Assembly (NCBI RefSeq): GCF_036884655.1
Contig: NC_088359.1
Coordinates: 19,949,501-20,013,500 of the forward strand
Direction of reading: 5' to 3'
Source of the DNA: Musa acuminata AAA Group
Lineage: Eukaryota > Streptophyta > Magnoliopsida > Zingiberales > Musaceae
Length of the DNA stretch: 64,000 bases
Shown here: positions 1 to 10,491 of the stretch, piece after piece
Position numbering within the stretch: position 1 is the first letter of the stretch
Layout of the letters: every line of letters starts with the position of its first letter
Program-made: the position numbers and the translations under genes
Notes under the pieces: generated by a model
What the model was told of the DNA's origin: nothing
Database searches by the model: none
The model's input: the letters and a program-made list of their open reading frames with translations, nothing else

Positions 1-743
1 TCCCTTCTAATGAATTCAAATTGGTCTTCATTCAAAGCTTTTGTAAATATATCTGCTAATTGATGCTTTGTGTCAATGAATTCTAGAACAACATCATTGT
101 TAAGGACATGATCGCGTATAAAATGATGCCTAACGTCAATGTGCTTAGTTCTAGAGTGCTGAATTGGATTTTTAGTAAGATATATGGCACTAATATTATC
201 ACATTTTATGGGAATATTTTTAAAGTGAATTCCATAGTCTTCTAATGTATTTATCATCCAAACAACTTATGCATAGCATGCACTTGCAGCAATGTACTCG
301 GCTTCTGCCGTAGATAGTGCAACTGAATTTTGTTTCTTGGAAGTCCAAGAAACAAGTGCGTGTCCTAAAAATTGGCATGTTCCGGATGTACTTTTTCTAT
401 CTATCCTGCATCCGCCAAAATCGGCATCTGCATAAGCTATTAAATCGAATTTTTCAGATTTTGGATACCACAATCCTAGATTTGGAGTTCCTTTAAGATA
501 CCTAAATATTCTTTTAACACTTTTAAGATGAGATAATTTACGATTTGATTGAAACCTAGCGCAAAGTCCTACACTAAACATAATATCCGGTCTAGTCGCG
601 GTGAGGTAGAGTAGACTACCTATCATTCTCCTATATGTTTTTTGATCAAAATTTTCACTATTTTCATCCATATCTAACTTAGTCGCAGTATTGATAGGAG
701 TGTTTATTGCTTTTGAATTATCCATGTTAAATCTTTTTAACAA
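1..743 (-). pseudogene. A1 RNase H domain, C-terminal part of pol
   Basis: Encodes the copia RNase H that degrades the RNA strand during reverse transcription. Visible motifs include [48 protein letters not shown] and, after an internal stop, DIFTKAL. A TAA at 264-266 interrupts the frame where elements A2 and G have a glutamine codon (ACCAQVVW); element C has the same stop at the same codon. The pol terminus is cut by the window edge within FIRRE. Confident pseudogene. Confidence 0.9.
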
Positions 744-2925
744 TTCTAATGTATATTTAGATTGGTTAAGAAATATACCAACCCTAAGTTGTTTGATTTG
801 TAATCATAAAAAGAAAGTTAATTCACCCATTAAACTCATTTCAAATTCATGACTCATACATTTGGCAAATGATTCACATAGTGATTCATCCGAAGAGCCA
901 AAAATAATATTGTCAACATAAATTTACACAATAAGAAAATTATTTTCAAAATATTTAATAAACAATGTAGTATCAACCTTGCCTTTGGTAAAATTATTTA
1001 AAATAAGAAAGGAACTAAGTCTTTCATACCAAGCTCTAGGAGCTTGTTTCAAGCCATAGAGAGCCTTAGTCAATTTGAATACATGATTAGGAAGAAGAGA
1101 ATTTTCAAATCCGGGAGGTTGTTCGACATATACTTCTTTGGAAATAAAACCATTCAAGAAGGCACTTTTGACATCCATTTGAAATAGTTTAAAATTATTA
1201 CTACTAGCATAGGCAAGGAGCATCCTTATGGCTTCTAATCGAGTCACGGGAGCGAAGGTTTCTTCGTAATCGATACCTTCTTCTTGGTTGAAACCTTTGG
1301 CCACTAATCTAGCCTTGTTTCTAACCACGATACCATTTTCGTCTTGCTTGTTTCTAAAGACCCATTTAGTACCAATGACTAAATGGTCACTAGGTCTAGG
1401 AACAAACTTCCATACCTTATTCCTCTCAAATTGATTCAATTCCTCTTGCATTGCAATAACCCAAAAATCATCTTTTATGGCCTCGTCAATGCATTTAGGT
1501 TCGATTTGAGAAAGGAAGGTGGCGTTAGCACAAAAATTCTTGAAAGAGGAACGAGTTTGAACCCCTTTTGATGTATCTCCTATAATTAGCTCCTTTGGAT
1601 GAGCATCTATATACTTCCATTCCTTGGGTAAGGAAATTTCGGAAGAAGGTGCATCCAAGTTGCTATTTTGAGGAGGGGGTTCATTTAAATTCAAATTATC
1701 AAAACCAAGATCACCATCAAAATCATTTTTCTTTAAATTAGAAATTTCATTAAAAACTACATGAATAGACTCTTCTATTACTAAGGTTCTTTTGTTAAAA
1801 ACTCGAAAAGCCTTAGAAACAGAAGAGTAACCAAGAAAGATGCCTTCATCAGATTTAGCATTAAATTTTCCTAAGGCATCCCTTTCATTCAAAATAAAGC
1901 ATTTACAACCGAAAACTTTAAAATAGGAAATATTTGGTTTTTTGTTATTCCATAATTCATAGGGAGTTTTTGATTGGGATGGTCTTATTAGGACCCTATT
2001 CATGATGTAGCAAGCCGTATTTATGGCTTCGGCCCAAAAATACTTTGGTAGACTATGTTCATTTAACATCGTTCTTGCCATTTCTTGTAGGTTTCTATTT
2101 TTTCTTTCAACTACTCCATTTTGTTGGGGATTCCTCGGAGTGGAGAAGTTGTGATTATATCCATTAACTTCACAAAAATTTTGAAAGTCACGGTTTTGAA
2201 ATTCGCCGCCGTGATCACTCCGAATTGATGAAATCATGAAACCTTTTTTGTTTTGAGTGAGTTTACAAAATTTAGAGAAACACTTGAAACAATCACTTTT
2301 GATAGCTAAGAAATAGGTCCAAGTGTATCTAGTATAGTCATCCACAATAACAAACGCATATTTGCTTCCTCCTAGACTTGTCGTGTCAATTGGTCCAAAT
2401 AAGTCCAAATGAATCAATTGTAATGGTCTAATGGTGCTAATTTGAGTTTTTGGTTTGAAACTAGTTTTTATTTGTTTACCTAGTTGACATGCATCGTATA
2501 CTTTGTCCTTAATAAACTTTATATTTGGAATTCCTCGCACTAATTCTCTAGATGAGATCTTAGATATTAGTTTCAAGCTTGCATGGCCTAGTCTCCTATG
2601 CCAAAGCCAAGCATCATCATTTAGTTCATCAAGGTTGATGGTGTAGACATTATTTTGTTTTAATGCAATCATAGTTATGTTATGGTTTGGTTTTTCAATA
2701 ATACACACATTTGATTCAAATCTAACGATATAACCTTTATCGCATAATTGACTAACACTCAAGAGATTATGTTTCAATCCATCAACTAGTAAGACATCAT
2801 CAATGAAAAAATTTAATTTGTTACCTATGGTTCCCTTGCCAATGATTTTGCTTTGGTTGTTGTCTCCGAAATGAGATGGATCTCCAGTCATATGTCTTGA
2901 GCATCCACTATCTAGATACCATCTC
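744..2925 (-). pseudogene. A1 protease, integrase and reverse transcriptase
   Basis: Pol region in minus orientation. The protease active site DSG lies in [13 protein letters not shown] near 2885-2920. The integrase follows with HRRLGH and an altered zinc-finger half (VYDACQLGK, where element C has VCDACQLGK), then NGVVERKNR of the catalytic core. RT shows [24 protein letters not shown] and [11 protein letters not shown]. The long frame covering 2891 to 924 lacks two in-frame blocks that C has: about 15 codons after MTGD and 8 codons before DDAWLW. A stop falls just before the RT active site, which reads YVDN rather than YVDD. Both the integrase cysteine and the RT aspartate are lost, so this copy is enzymatically dead. 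Confidence 0.9.
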
Positions 2926-4176
2926 TTGCTCCTAGCTTGTGATGATGTATGTTTCTACAAGAGGGATTATTTTTAGGTACCCATTTTCTTTTGGGTACCT
3001 TAAAAACTGATTTAACTTGTTCATCATATTGCATAGAATTGATCATGGTTCCTTTAGGAACCCAAATTAGTTTGTTCGGACTAATTTTCTTAAATGGACA
3101 TTTATAAGTTTTATGTCCATATTTGCAACAAAAGTTGCAATTGCTTTGGTGCCGAACATGTAAGACATGGCCTTTAATGAAGGTGGTTAGATTTTGGTGA
3201 GGACTTCTCACAAATCCGATTCCACTTCTTTTAGGAACGTGACCCTTATTTGTAAGGATCATATTCAAAGATTTGCTACCAACCTCGAATTTCTTCAATG
3301 TGTCCTTAAGTAGCAAGTTCTCATTTTGGAGAGATTCTAGATCATGGCATTTTATACATGGAGCTAAACTATCATGATATTCAGTTTTTAATTTATCTAT
3401 ATCACAAGTGAGACTATCATGCTCCTTTTTTTAGCAATTTGTATTTTCTACTAATTGTCTTACATTCATCGAATAGCTCATGGAAAGCATTTAATAATTC
3501 ATGATAAGGTAAATGTGCATCAATTAAATCCGTTACCTCTTCTCCGATGGCCATTAGGGCGTAATGAGCAACTTGCTCGGTGTTGGACTCCTCTTCTTCG
3601 GACGTGCTTGAATCATCCCACTTTGCCCTGAGCGCCTTCTTCTTTGATGTTCTCTTTTTGGCTTAAGGATAATCGTTCTTGTTGTGTCTCGGTTTTTTGC
3701 ACTCATAGCAAATCACTTGGTCCTTCTCGTGTTCAAATTTATTTTTTGTATTATTTTTAAATTTATTCTTTATTAAATATATTTTACATTTTTGAGTCAA
3801 AAGTGCAATGTCATTGTCACTGTCCTCATCACTTGATGTTCCTTTCAAGTGGTCTTCTTGTGATGTGAGTGCCATATCCTTCCTGTTCTTTGGAAGGGGG
3901 TTCTCGAGCTCGTTATGAGCTTGACATGTCATTTCGTAGGTCATTAGAGACCCAATAATTTCTTCAAGAGGGAATATTTTAAGGTCTTTAGCCTCTAGAA
4001 TTGCCGTAACTTTTGGATCTCAACTTTTAGGGAGGGATCTTAAGATTTTAGTTACTAGTTCAAAGTTAGTAAAATCTTTACCAAGAGCTTTGAGTCCATT
4101 GATGACATCCGTAAACCGGGTATACATGTCTCCGATGGACTCACTTGGTTTCATTCGGAAAAGTTCGTAAGAGTGC
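2912..4176 (-). pseudogene. A1 gag fragment, 3' two-thirds
   Basis: Structural Gag protein (capsid/nucleocapsid) in several broken frames. Recognisable blocks are the MTYEMTCQAH / PLPKNRKDMAL segment, the first CCHC knuckle (CYECKKPRHNKNDY, with the last Cys altered) and a second knuckle near the C-terminus (CNFCCKYGHKTYKC). A one-base deletion near 2960 shifts the end of gag, so the usual PFL-stop becomes PSCRN and runs past the gag/pol junction. Gag upstream of FRMKPSE is missing because the element is broken at 4176. Confidence 0.88.
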
Positions 4177-4182
4177 GTGATG
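4171..4182. other. Chimeric junction between elements A1 and A2
   Basis: To the left the minus strand encodes Gag (FRMKPSE context). To the right it encodes RNase H (KHIDIRHH context). Identity to gag copies ends at about 4176 and identity to RNase H copies of the A2/G type starts at about 4177, with essentially no microhomology. The join deletes the A2 pol terminus and 3' LTR together with the A1 gag start and 5' LTR. It most likely records illegitimate recombination between neighbouring elements. Confidence 0.8.
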
Positions 4183-4875
4183 TCTAATATCAATATGTTT
4201 TGTTCTTGAGTGTTGAATGAGATTCTTTGTTAAACATATTACACTTGTGTTATCACATTTAATGGGAATGTTTTTAAGATGGACTTTATAATCTTCTAAA
4301 GTGATTTTCATCCATACAACTTGTGCATAGTATGTACTAACTGCAATATACTCAGCTTCGGTTGTTGATAGTGCAACCGAGTTTTGTTTCTTAGATGACC
4401 AGGAAATAAGGGAATATCCCAAAAATTGACATGTTCCTGATGTACTTTTTCTATCTAGTCTATACCTAGCAAAATCTGCATCAGCATAAGCAATTAACTC
4501 AAAATTCTCAGTTTTTGGATACCATAATCCTAGATTTGTGGTACCTTTAAGATATCTAAGTATTCTTTTAACCGCTTTGAGATAAGATATCTTAGGGTTC
4601 GATTGAAACCTAGCACATAGTCCTACACTGAATATGATATCTGATCTAGTTGCAGTGAGGTAAAATAAACTTCCTATCATACCCCTATAAGTTTTTTGAT
4701 CGAAGCTTTCTCCACTTTCATCATCTTCTAACTTAGTGGAGGTGCTCATAGGAGTGTTAATAGCTTTTGAGCTATCCATATTAAATCTTTTCAACAGATC
4801 TAAAGCATATTTAGTTTGACTAATAAAGATGCCATTGCTTAGTTACTTAATTTAAAATTCTAAGAAAAAGGTTAA
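4177..4875 (-). pseudogene. A2 RNase H domain
   Basis: Copia RNase H with [46 protein letters not shown] and [12 protein letters not shown]. The frame is open from about 4794 to the junction, where it runs into A1 gag sequence and gains a foreign tail. It has Gln (AQVVW) where A1 and C have a stop. The segment upstream of 4794 (toward RT) is degraded, and element B interrupts it at 4875/4876. Confidence 0.88.
4871..4875. repeat. Target-site duplication of B, left copy (GTTAA)
   Basis: Five bases identical to 13299-13303. Joining the flanks restores the A2 reading frame region that is uninterrupted in element G. Confidence 0.93.
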
Positions 4876-5385
4876 TGTTGAATCTCAGATTTTGATGATG
4901 AAGTCAATTGTCATTTGTTATCTAATCTATATGTTGTGATAAGTGTGCAGGATTAACTACGATGAAAGTAAGACATGCAGCAGGAGTTGCGCCGGAGTCA
5001 AGACAATGATTACGTTGGGAGTTCGAAAGTTCGACGGAAGTTCGGACAGTCGTCGGAGGTTCTGCGGGAACAAATCCGAGAAGTCCATGAGCTTGCCAAA
5101 GAAGCTCGTTGGAACTCGCCAAGTGGATCGTTGCAAGTCCAGGAGTTTGCCGGAAGTCCGCAGGAGCATCATCGAGGGTTCATCGGATGATCGACGGAAG
5201 TTCGCCGGAAGAAGCGATTGACGCACCGGAGCAAGTTGCAGTAAATGTCTTAGGAAATATCGTAGTTAGCACAATGATTAAGTTGGAAATGGGAGGTGAT
5301 CCCATTAACTTAATCTAGGGGCAATTGGGCCCCTGAAAAAACCAAATTGGGCCGAATGGATCAACCCATTCAGACCCTGATTTCT

Positions 5386-5656
5386 GCCAGGCGGTTGAAC
5401 CGCCCTAGCCAGGCGGTGGCACCGCCTGGGCTCAGTCTCCGAGCGAGACTGGACGGTGCAACCGCCCCTGATAGGAGGTGGCACCGCTTGAGCTCGGTCT
5501 TCGAGCTCTGGCAAGAGGTGCAACCGCCTTAGTTAGGAGGTGGCACCACTTGAGCTCGGTCTTCGAGCTCTGGCAGGAGGTGCAACCGCCCCTAACAGGA
5601 GGTGGCACCGCCCAGAGGCTCAGTCTTCGAGCTTTGCCAGGCGGTGCAACCGCCAG
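5386..5656. repeat. Palindrome array in the U3 of B
   Basis: Variable units of roughly 55-60 bp, each with a GGCGGTGGCACCGCC-type inverted repeat and an AGCTCGGTCTTCGAGCT-type inverted repeat. The array lies wholly upstream of the TATA box, so it is probably not transcribed from this promoter. Comparable arrays occur in the LTRs of A2, C, D, E, F, G and S. Confidence 0.85.
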
Positions 5657-5714
5657 ATCCCGGAATTCCGGGAATTGACAGTTTTGAGCTCGGAATTCAA
5701 ACTGGGTTAGGGCC

Positions 5715-5722
5715 TATAAATA
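5715..5722 (+). promoter_or_regulatory. TATA box of the B 5' LTR (TATAAATA)
   Basis: TATAAATA in a GGCCTATAAATACCCC context that recurs at the equivalent place in most LTRs here. It would set the U3/R boundary about 25-35 bp downstream. Confidence 0.75.
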
Positions 5723-6540
5723 CCCCACCCTTTCAGCACTGAAAGGGCACTCAAACACACCGAAATCCTGATCTTATTCTATGATTTTTAGAGCTCAAAA
5801 TTGTTGTAAAAGCCAAAAGTTCTTCTCCTTCTTTTCTTCCAAGTTCTGATCTTTAAAGAGAGGAGAGAAAATTCTGTAAGGGTTGTCTCCTAAGCCCGTC
5901 AAAAGGAGTGAAACTGTAAAAGGGTGGTTGGCCTTCGCCTATTGAAGGAAGGCCTCTAGTGGACGTCGGTGACCTCGTCGGTGGAGGAAGCCAAAAGTGG
6001 ATGTAGGTCAAGATTGACCGAACCACTCTAAATCTCGGTTTGCATTTACTTTGAGCATATTATCTTTACTGCAAACCTCCTCAAAAGCTTACTGCTTTCT
6101 GCACATATACGATTGAGTTTCAAGCTTTGCACTTTCCGAATCGACGTTTAGACGTAAATCAGTTTTATCGTACGATCATCATATTTCAGTTTGCGTTTAC
6201 ATTTTGATTTCTATCATAACTGCAAACTGCCTTTATATCCTTGCTTTAACTGCATCTCGCTTAATCAAGTGATTTACGAATCAGCATTTATACGTAAATT
6301 AGTTTTTTCGTATGAATATCATATTTCAGTTTGCGCCTACTATCTGATTTGAACCATAACTGCAAACTGCATTTATATCATTGCTGCATCTCGCTTAATC
6401 AAAAGTTAAAGTGATTTATGAATCGACTTTCTTATTGAAATCACTTTTATCAAACGAACGTAGTTTTTTTTAATCGTAGAAGGTTTTTCGCTGCACTAAT
6501 TCACCCCCCCCCCTCTTAGTGAGTGCTCTTGATCCTAACA

Positions 6541-6556
6541 ATTGGTATCAGAGCGG
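6541..6556 (+). other. B primer-binding site
   Basis: TGGTATCAGAGCG directly after the LTR, complementary to the 3' end of plant initiator tRNA-Met, the usual copia primer. Confidence 0.9.
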
Positions 6557-6590
6557 GGTTAACTCTCAAATGGATTAAAACCCAAGAGAG

Positions 6591-8174
6591 ATGGCATACG
6601 TCGGAAACCAAGAGGGCCATTCTATTACACGTCCACCCATGTTCAATGGGACGGACTACACCTATTGGAAGACCCGAATGAGGATCTTTCTTATTTCTAT
6701 GGATTTTGAACTTTGGAATCTTGTCGAAAATGGATTTTCGAAGTCTTCTCTTCCAATGATCGATTGGAATGAATTGGAGAAGAAGGCTTTCGCTCTTAAT
6801 GCAAAGGCTATGAATGTCTTATTTTGTGCACTTGATAAAAACGAGTTCAACCGTGTTTCGGTTTGTGAAACCGCATTTGATATTTGGCACACACTCGAAG
6901 TGACTCACGAAGGCACAAGTAGAGTGAAAGAGTCAAAAATCAATCTTTTGATACATTCTTTTGAACTTTTCCGGATGAAACCGAGTGAGACTATTGGCGA
7001 CATGTTTACCCGTTTCACGGATGTCGTCAACGGTCTAAAGGACTCGGAAAAAGTTTTTTGGATTTTGAGCTCGTAAATAAGATACTAAGATCCCTTCCTA
7101 AGAGTTGGGATCCTAAAGTCACTGCTATTCAAGAGGCAAAAGATCTGCGAAATTTCCCTCTTGAAGAACTAATCGGGTCATTAATGACCTACGAGATGAC
7201 TTGCAAAGCTCATGAAGAGCAAGAAGACATCCTTCCAAAGAACAGGAAGGATATGGCACTCAGAACTTTAGAAGACCACTTGAGAGAAAACTCAAGTGAT
7301 GAGGACTATGACGATAACGTGGCACTTCTAACAAGAAAATTTAAAAAATTCATTAAAAGAAACAAGTTTAAGAATGACAAAAAAAATTAAACTTGAACCC
7401 AAGAAGGACCAAGTTATTTGCTACGAGTGCAGAAAGCCGGGACACTACAAAAGTGATTATCCCCAAGTCAAAAAGAGAACATCAAAGAAGAAGGCGCTCA
7501 AAGCAACGTGGGATGACTCGAGCGCGTCCGAAGAAGAGGAGTCCAACACCGAGCAAGTTGCTCATTACGCCTTAATGGCCATCGGAGAGGAGGTAACGAA
7601 TTTAATAGATGCATATTTATCATTTGATGAATTATTAAATGCCTTCCATGACTTATTTGATGAATTCAAGATTATTAGCAGAAAATATAAATTGCTAAAA
7701 AAGGAGCATGATAGTCTTACTTGTAATTTCGATAAGTTAAAAACTGAATATCATGATAGTTTAGGTTCATGCATAAAATGCCATAATCTAGAAACTCTCC
7801 AAAAGGAAAACTTGCTACTTAAAGACACCTTGAAAAAATTCGAGGTTGGTAGTAAGTCTTTGAACATGATCCTTGCAAACAAGGGTCACGTTCCCAAAAG
7901 AAGTGGAATCGGATTTGTGAGAAGTCCTCACCAAAATCCAACCACCTTCATAAAAGGCCCCATCTTACATGTTCGACACCAAAGCAAATGCAACTTTTGT
8001 TGCAAACTTGGACACAAAACGCATTATTATCCATTCAAGAAAATTAGTCCGAATAGATTAATTTGGGTTCCTAAAAGAACCATGATAAATTCTATGCAAC
8101 ATGATAAAAAATGTAGATCTATTTTTGAGGCACCCAAAAGCAAATGGGTACCTAAAGATCATCCTTTCTTGTAA
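6591..8174 (+). pseudogene. B gag, two frameshifts
   Basis: Gag begins ATG at 6591 with GHSITRPPMFNGTDYTYWK (UBN2-type Gag). It continues with LFCALDKNEFNRV, a knuckle CYECRKPGHYKSDY (last Cys changed to Tyr) and a second knuckle CNFCCKLGHKTHYY (last Cys also changed). A one-base loss near 7040 and an adenine-run change near 7385 split it into three frames. It ends PFL-TAA, where pol-bearing copies have TAG. Overall length matches the 527-residue Gag of A2 and G. Probably not functional in this copy. Confidence 0.9.
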
Positions 8175-8973
8175 AAACATAAAACATCATAAGCTGGGAG
8201 CAAGAAATAATATCCTGCTCTTTGAATTCTCGATATTCATGACCCGAGATCCAAAAAGAACTCGCGATGCTCTCTAGCCTAAATAACAGAAGAGGATTAG
8301 AAAATTAAAATTACAAAAGCGATATAGATACAATCCTATTTGATCCCTCAGAATTGGAAACCCATGATTCTCAATTCACATATCCTCTGGATTTTCGAAC
8401 CCATTGATGTCATCCATTCGTTACTTTCGAATCCAACTATATCATGAACTTACTAAGTTTGTCATGAACTTGCAAGGCTTACCAACTTGAACAACCTGTC
8501 ACAAACATGTGTACGACATTTAGAGTATGCACGTCACAAGATCTATCTTGATCATGCAAAATTTCTTATCTTACAATGAAAATTCTTACGTAATTACGTA
8601 AGTAAAGTTGGTTGCTCTAAATGAAAATTCTTCTTAAGTCAAAAACATTCAAATCAGATCACACTGTAGTCAGAACAAGTGCTCACCGCCTGCAGGCGGT
8701 GGCACCGCCCTAGTTGGAGGTAGCACCTCCGGCTGTCACGTGTTGCAAGCGGTTGCACCGCCCCAGCCAGTGGTGCAACTACCCGTAATTCTGCCTCTTT
8801 TTAACCCGAGCTAGGGCTGGCGGTGGAACCGACCCCAACTCACTCCCTTCCCCTCTTTACTCTTCCAAAGCTTCACCACCTCTATTTCACCCCTCATAGC
8901 ATCCCAAATATTCCTCATTTTGAAGCAAAAGATCAACAATCTCTCATTCTATTGAAGATCTCACTAAGTAGTT
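8175..8973 (+). promoter_or_regulatory. B internal spacer, putative leader/promoter of the second ORF
   Basis: The first 30-80 bases still resemble the start of pol (GCTGGGAGCAAGA, a match to GCTAGGAGCAAGA), then homology to pol ends. At 8685-8840 the spacer carries GGCGGTGGCACCGCC-like palindromes of the kind seen in LTR U3 regions. A pyrimidine-rich, 5'UTR-like stretch then leads to the ATG at 8974. E holds an alignable copy with one extra 75-bp segment. This suggests an acquired promoter-plus-leader; no transcript evidence is available. Confidence 0.55.
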
Positions 8974-10082
8974 ATGGGGTCTAGAAGATCCTCAAGGGAC
9001 AAAGGGAAGAGGAGATTAGTGGAAGATTTTGATCTTACCCTTTTCGATTCAAAATATCATGCTGAAAAGTTTTCCTCTTTCGAACTTAGGAGTGTCAATA
9101 AGGGAAAACATGTAGATTTAAATGAACTAAGAGACTTATAGACAATCCAATGGTTTGCAAACTTAGATCTACTCCCTATTTTACAAATTAGTGAACCCAT
9201 CTATCCAAGACTTGTTAGACTATTTTACAACAATATACAAGTAGATGAAGAAGAACAAATGCCTACCTATCTCTTAGGACAACACATCTCCATTACGGAT
9301 AAATTCATTTGCGACATGATAGGCATTCCCCTAAAAAATAGAGGACTTTATTTTAGAGGATCATGGGATGATGAAACTGTTGGGACAACATATGTTGAAG
9401 TCTTAGGAACAATTTTCGCCAATCCCAACTTAGCATTTGTTCCTAAAAGTTGTGAACATCTACTACCACTAAACACTAAGGTACTTCATCATATCCTAAC
9501 TAGCATCATTCTCCCTAAACAATACCATCATGATGAAGTAAGCCAAATAGAATTAGGAACTATGTATTTGATCATGAAAGGACATGACATCTGTCTTGGT
9601 TATCTTATCCAACAAAACATGTTAGAACTATCTAAGAAAGACATGATGCTTCCATATGGTGGTATAATCACTAGAATACTGAAAGCATACGATATTCCAA
9701 TACCACCGGAAGAAGAAGTAATAAAAGTAGATTGGTTTAGCATAATAAATAAAAATCTACTTCACCGATTAAGATGTGTTTATAGAAACGGTAACTGGGT
9801 TAGAATAACTAGAAGAATCGATCCCCCCCAACCTGAACCGGAACTGAAAACACCAGTCTTTAGGGGTTTCAATCTCCTCCGATCTGTCCCTTTGAGGAAA
9901 CACATTCATTTGAGCAAGCTACTGCATCACCTGTCGAAGATATTGGGATTCAGATGGACCGATTTGAACAAAGACAAGAATGACTTGAACATCGACAAGA
10001 TCAAATCCTATCTGAGCTGCAGCAAATTCATCGACAATTTGACTCTTTATTTAGGCACTTTAATTTTCCACCTCCTGAATGA
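8974..10082 (+). pseudogene. B second ORF, envelope-like / putative plant transposon protein
   Basis: The reading starts MGSRRSSRDKGKRR and meets TAG at codon 56 (9139). It continues in the same frame with a conserved globular part: RLVRLFYNN, YLLGQHISITDKFICD, NRGLYFRGSWD, CEHLLPLNTKVLHHILT. A one-base deletion near 9868 shifts the frame. The shifted frame holds a Gln/Glu-rich coiled coil (DRFEQRQE, then RQDQILSELQQIH) and ends FNFPPPE-stop. Total coding length is about 370 codons. The pattern FYNN plus a basic N-terminus and C-terminal coiled coil resembles plant 'envelope-like' or 'putative plant transposon protein' families; that match is from memory and is the uncertain part. No transmembrane segment is evident. 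Confidence 0.7.
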
Positions 10083-10386
10083 GCTTGTATGTGAACACAA
10101 TCACCTAGTGTTATTGTAAACTCTTTATGTTACTCACCATGATGCTCTTTGCCTTGATCCTTGATATGGTTACCTGATGTATTTATTTGTGAGCATATGC
10201 AGAGTTACAAACATCTCTCATTGTTTAATCTCATTATTCATTGTCGGATTTTACATTGAAACTAAATGTTTTTATAACTACTTTGAAAACCTTGTGCCTT
10301 GGTTTCCATGATAAATATGATTTGAGAAAATGATATACCAATGCAGTTGATGAGTCATGACATTGTCATGATATTATTATTGCCAT

Positions 10387-10491
10387 AACACTAAACATCA
10401 ACTAGTTGATATTTTTACAAAATCTCTAAGTGAAGAACAATTTGATTTCATAAGAAGAGAATTAGGAATGTTGATGTGTCCGAATTCATAA
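10387..10491 (+). pseudogene. B remnant of the pol C-terminus
   Basis: Thirty-four codons plus stop read NTKHQLVDIFTKSLSEEQFD and onward to the pol terminator. They match the end of RNase H in element G. This shows that B arose from a gag-pol element by loss of pol up to this point, and fixes the downstream deletion boundary just before it. Confidence 0.9.

Larger units (their letters stand above)
1..4176 (-). mobile_element. A1: truncated SIRE-type Ty1/copia element
   Basis: Minus-strand copia element running from RNase H at the left window edge through RT, integrase and protease to the first third of gag. Its 3' LTR lies outside the window. Its gag N-terminus, primer site and 5' LTR are missing, because gag breaks off at 4176 and joins the RNase H of element A2. 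Proteins match those of element C closely and less closely those of A2 and G, so A1 and C are one subfamily. It is a decayed copy with many nonsense codons and frameshifts. The domain order is read directly; the lineage name is inferred from the protein motifs. Confidence 0.9.
4876..6540 (+). repeat. B 5' LTR
   Basis: Starts TGTTGAATCTCAG and ends GATCCTAACA, followed at once by the primer-binding site. U3 contains an array of short palindromes (about 5386-5656) just upstream of the TATA box at 5715. Downstream are cytosine-rich stretches and repeated CAGTTTGCG motifs, and a run of about 10 C lies near the 3' end. 1665 bp. Confidence 0.93.

Noticed and set aside
4922..5318. Overlapping 66-92 codon frames at the start of the B LTR (repeated in other LTRs)
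   Set aside because: Present on both strands in every LTR of the group, no domain, and within non-coding U3; shadows of LTR sequence.
6541..6556. Fragment of a tRNA-Met gene
   Set aside because: Only the 12-16 bases complementary to the tRNA 3' end are present, directly after an LTR: a primer-binding site.
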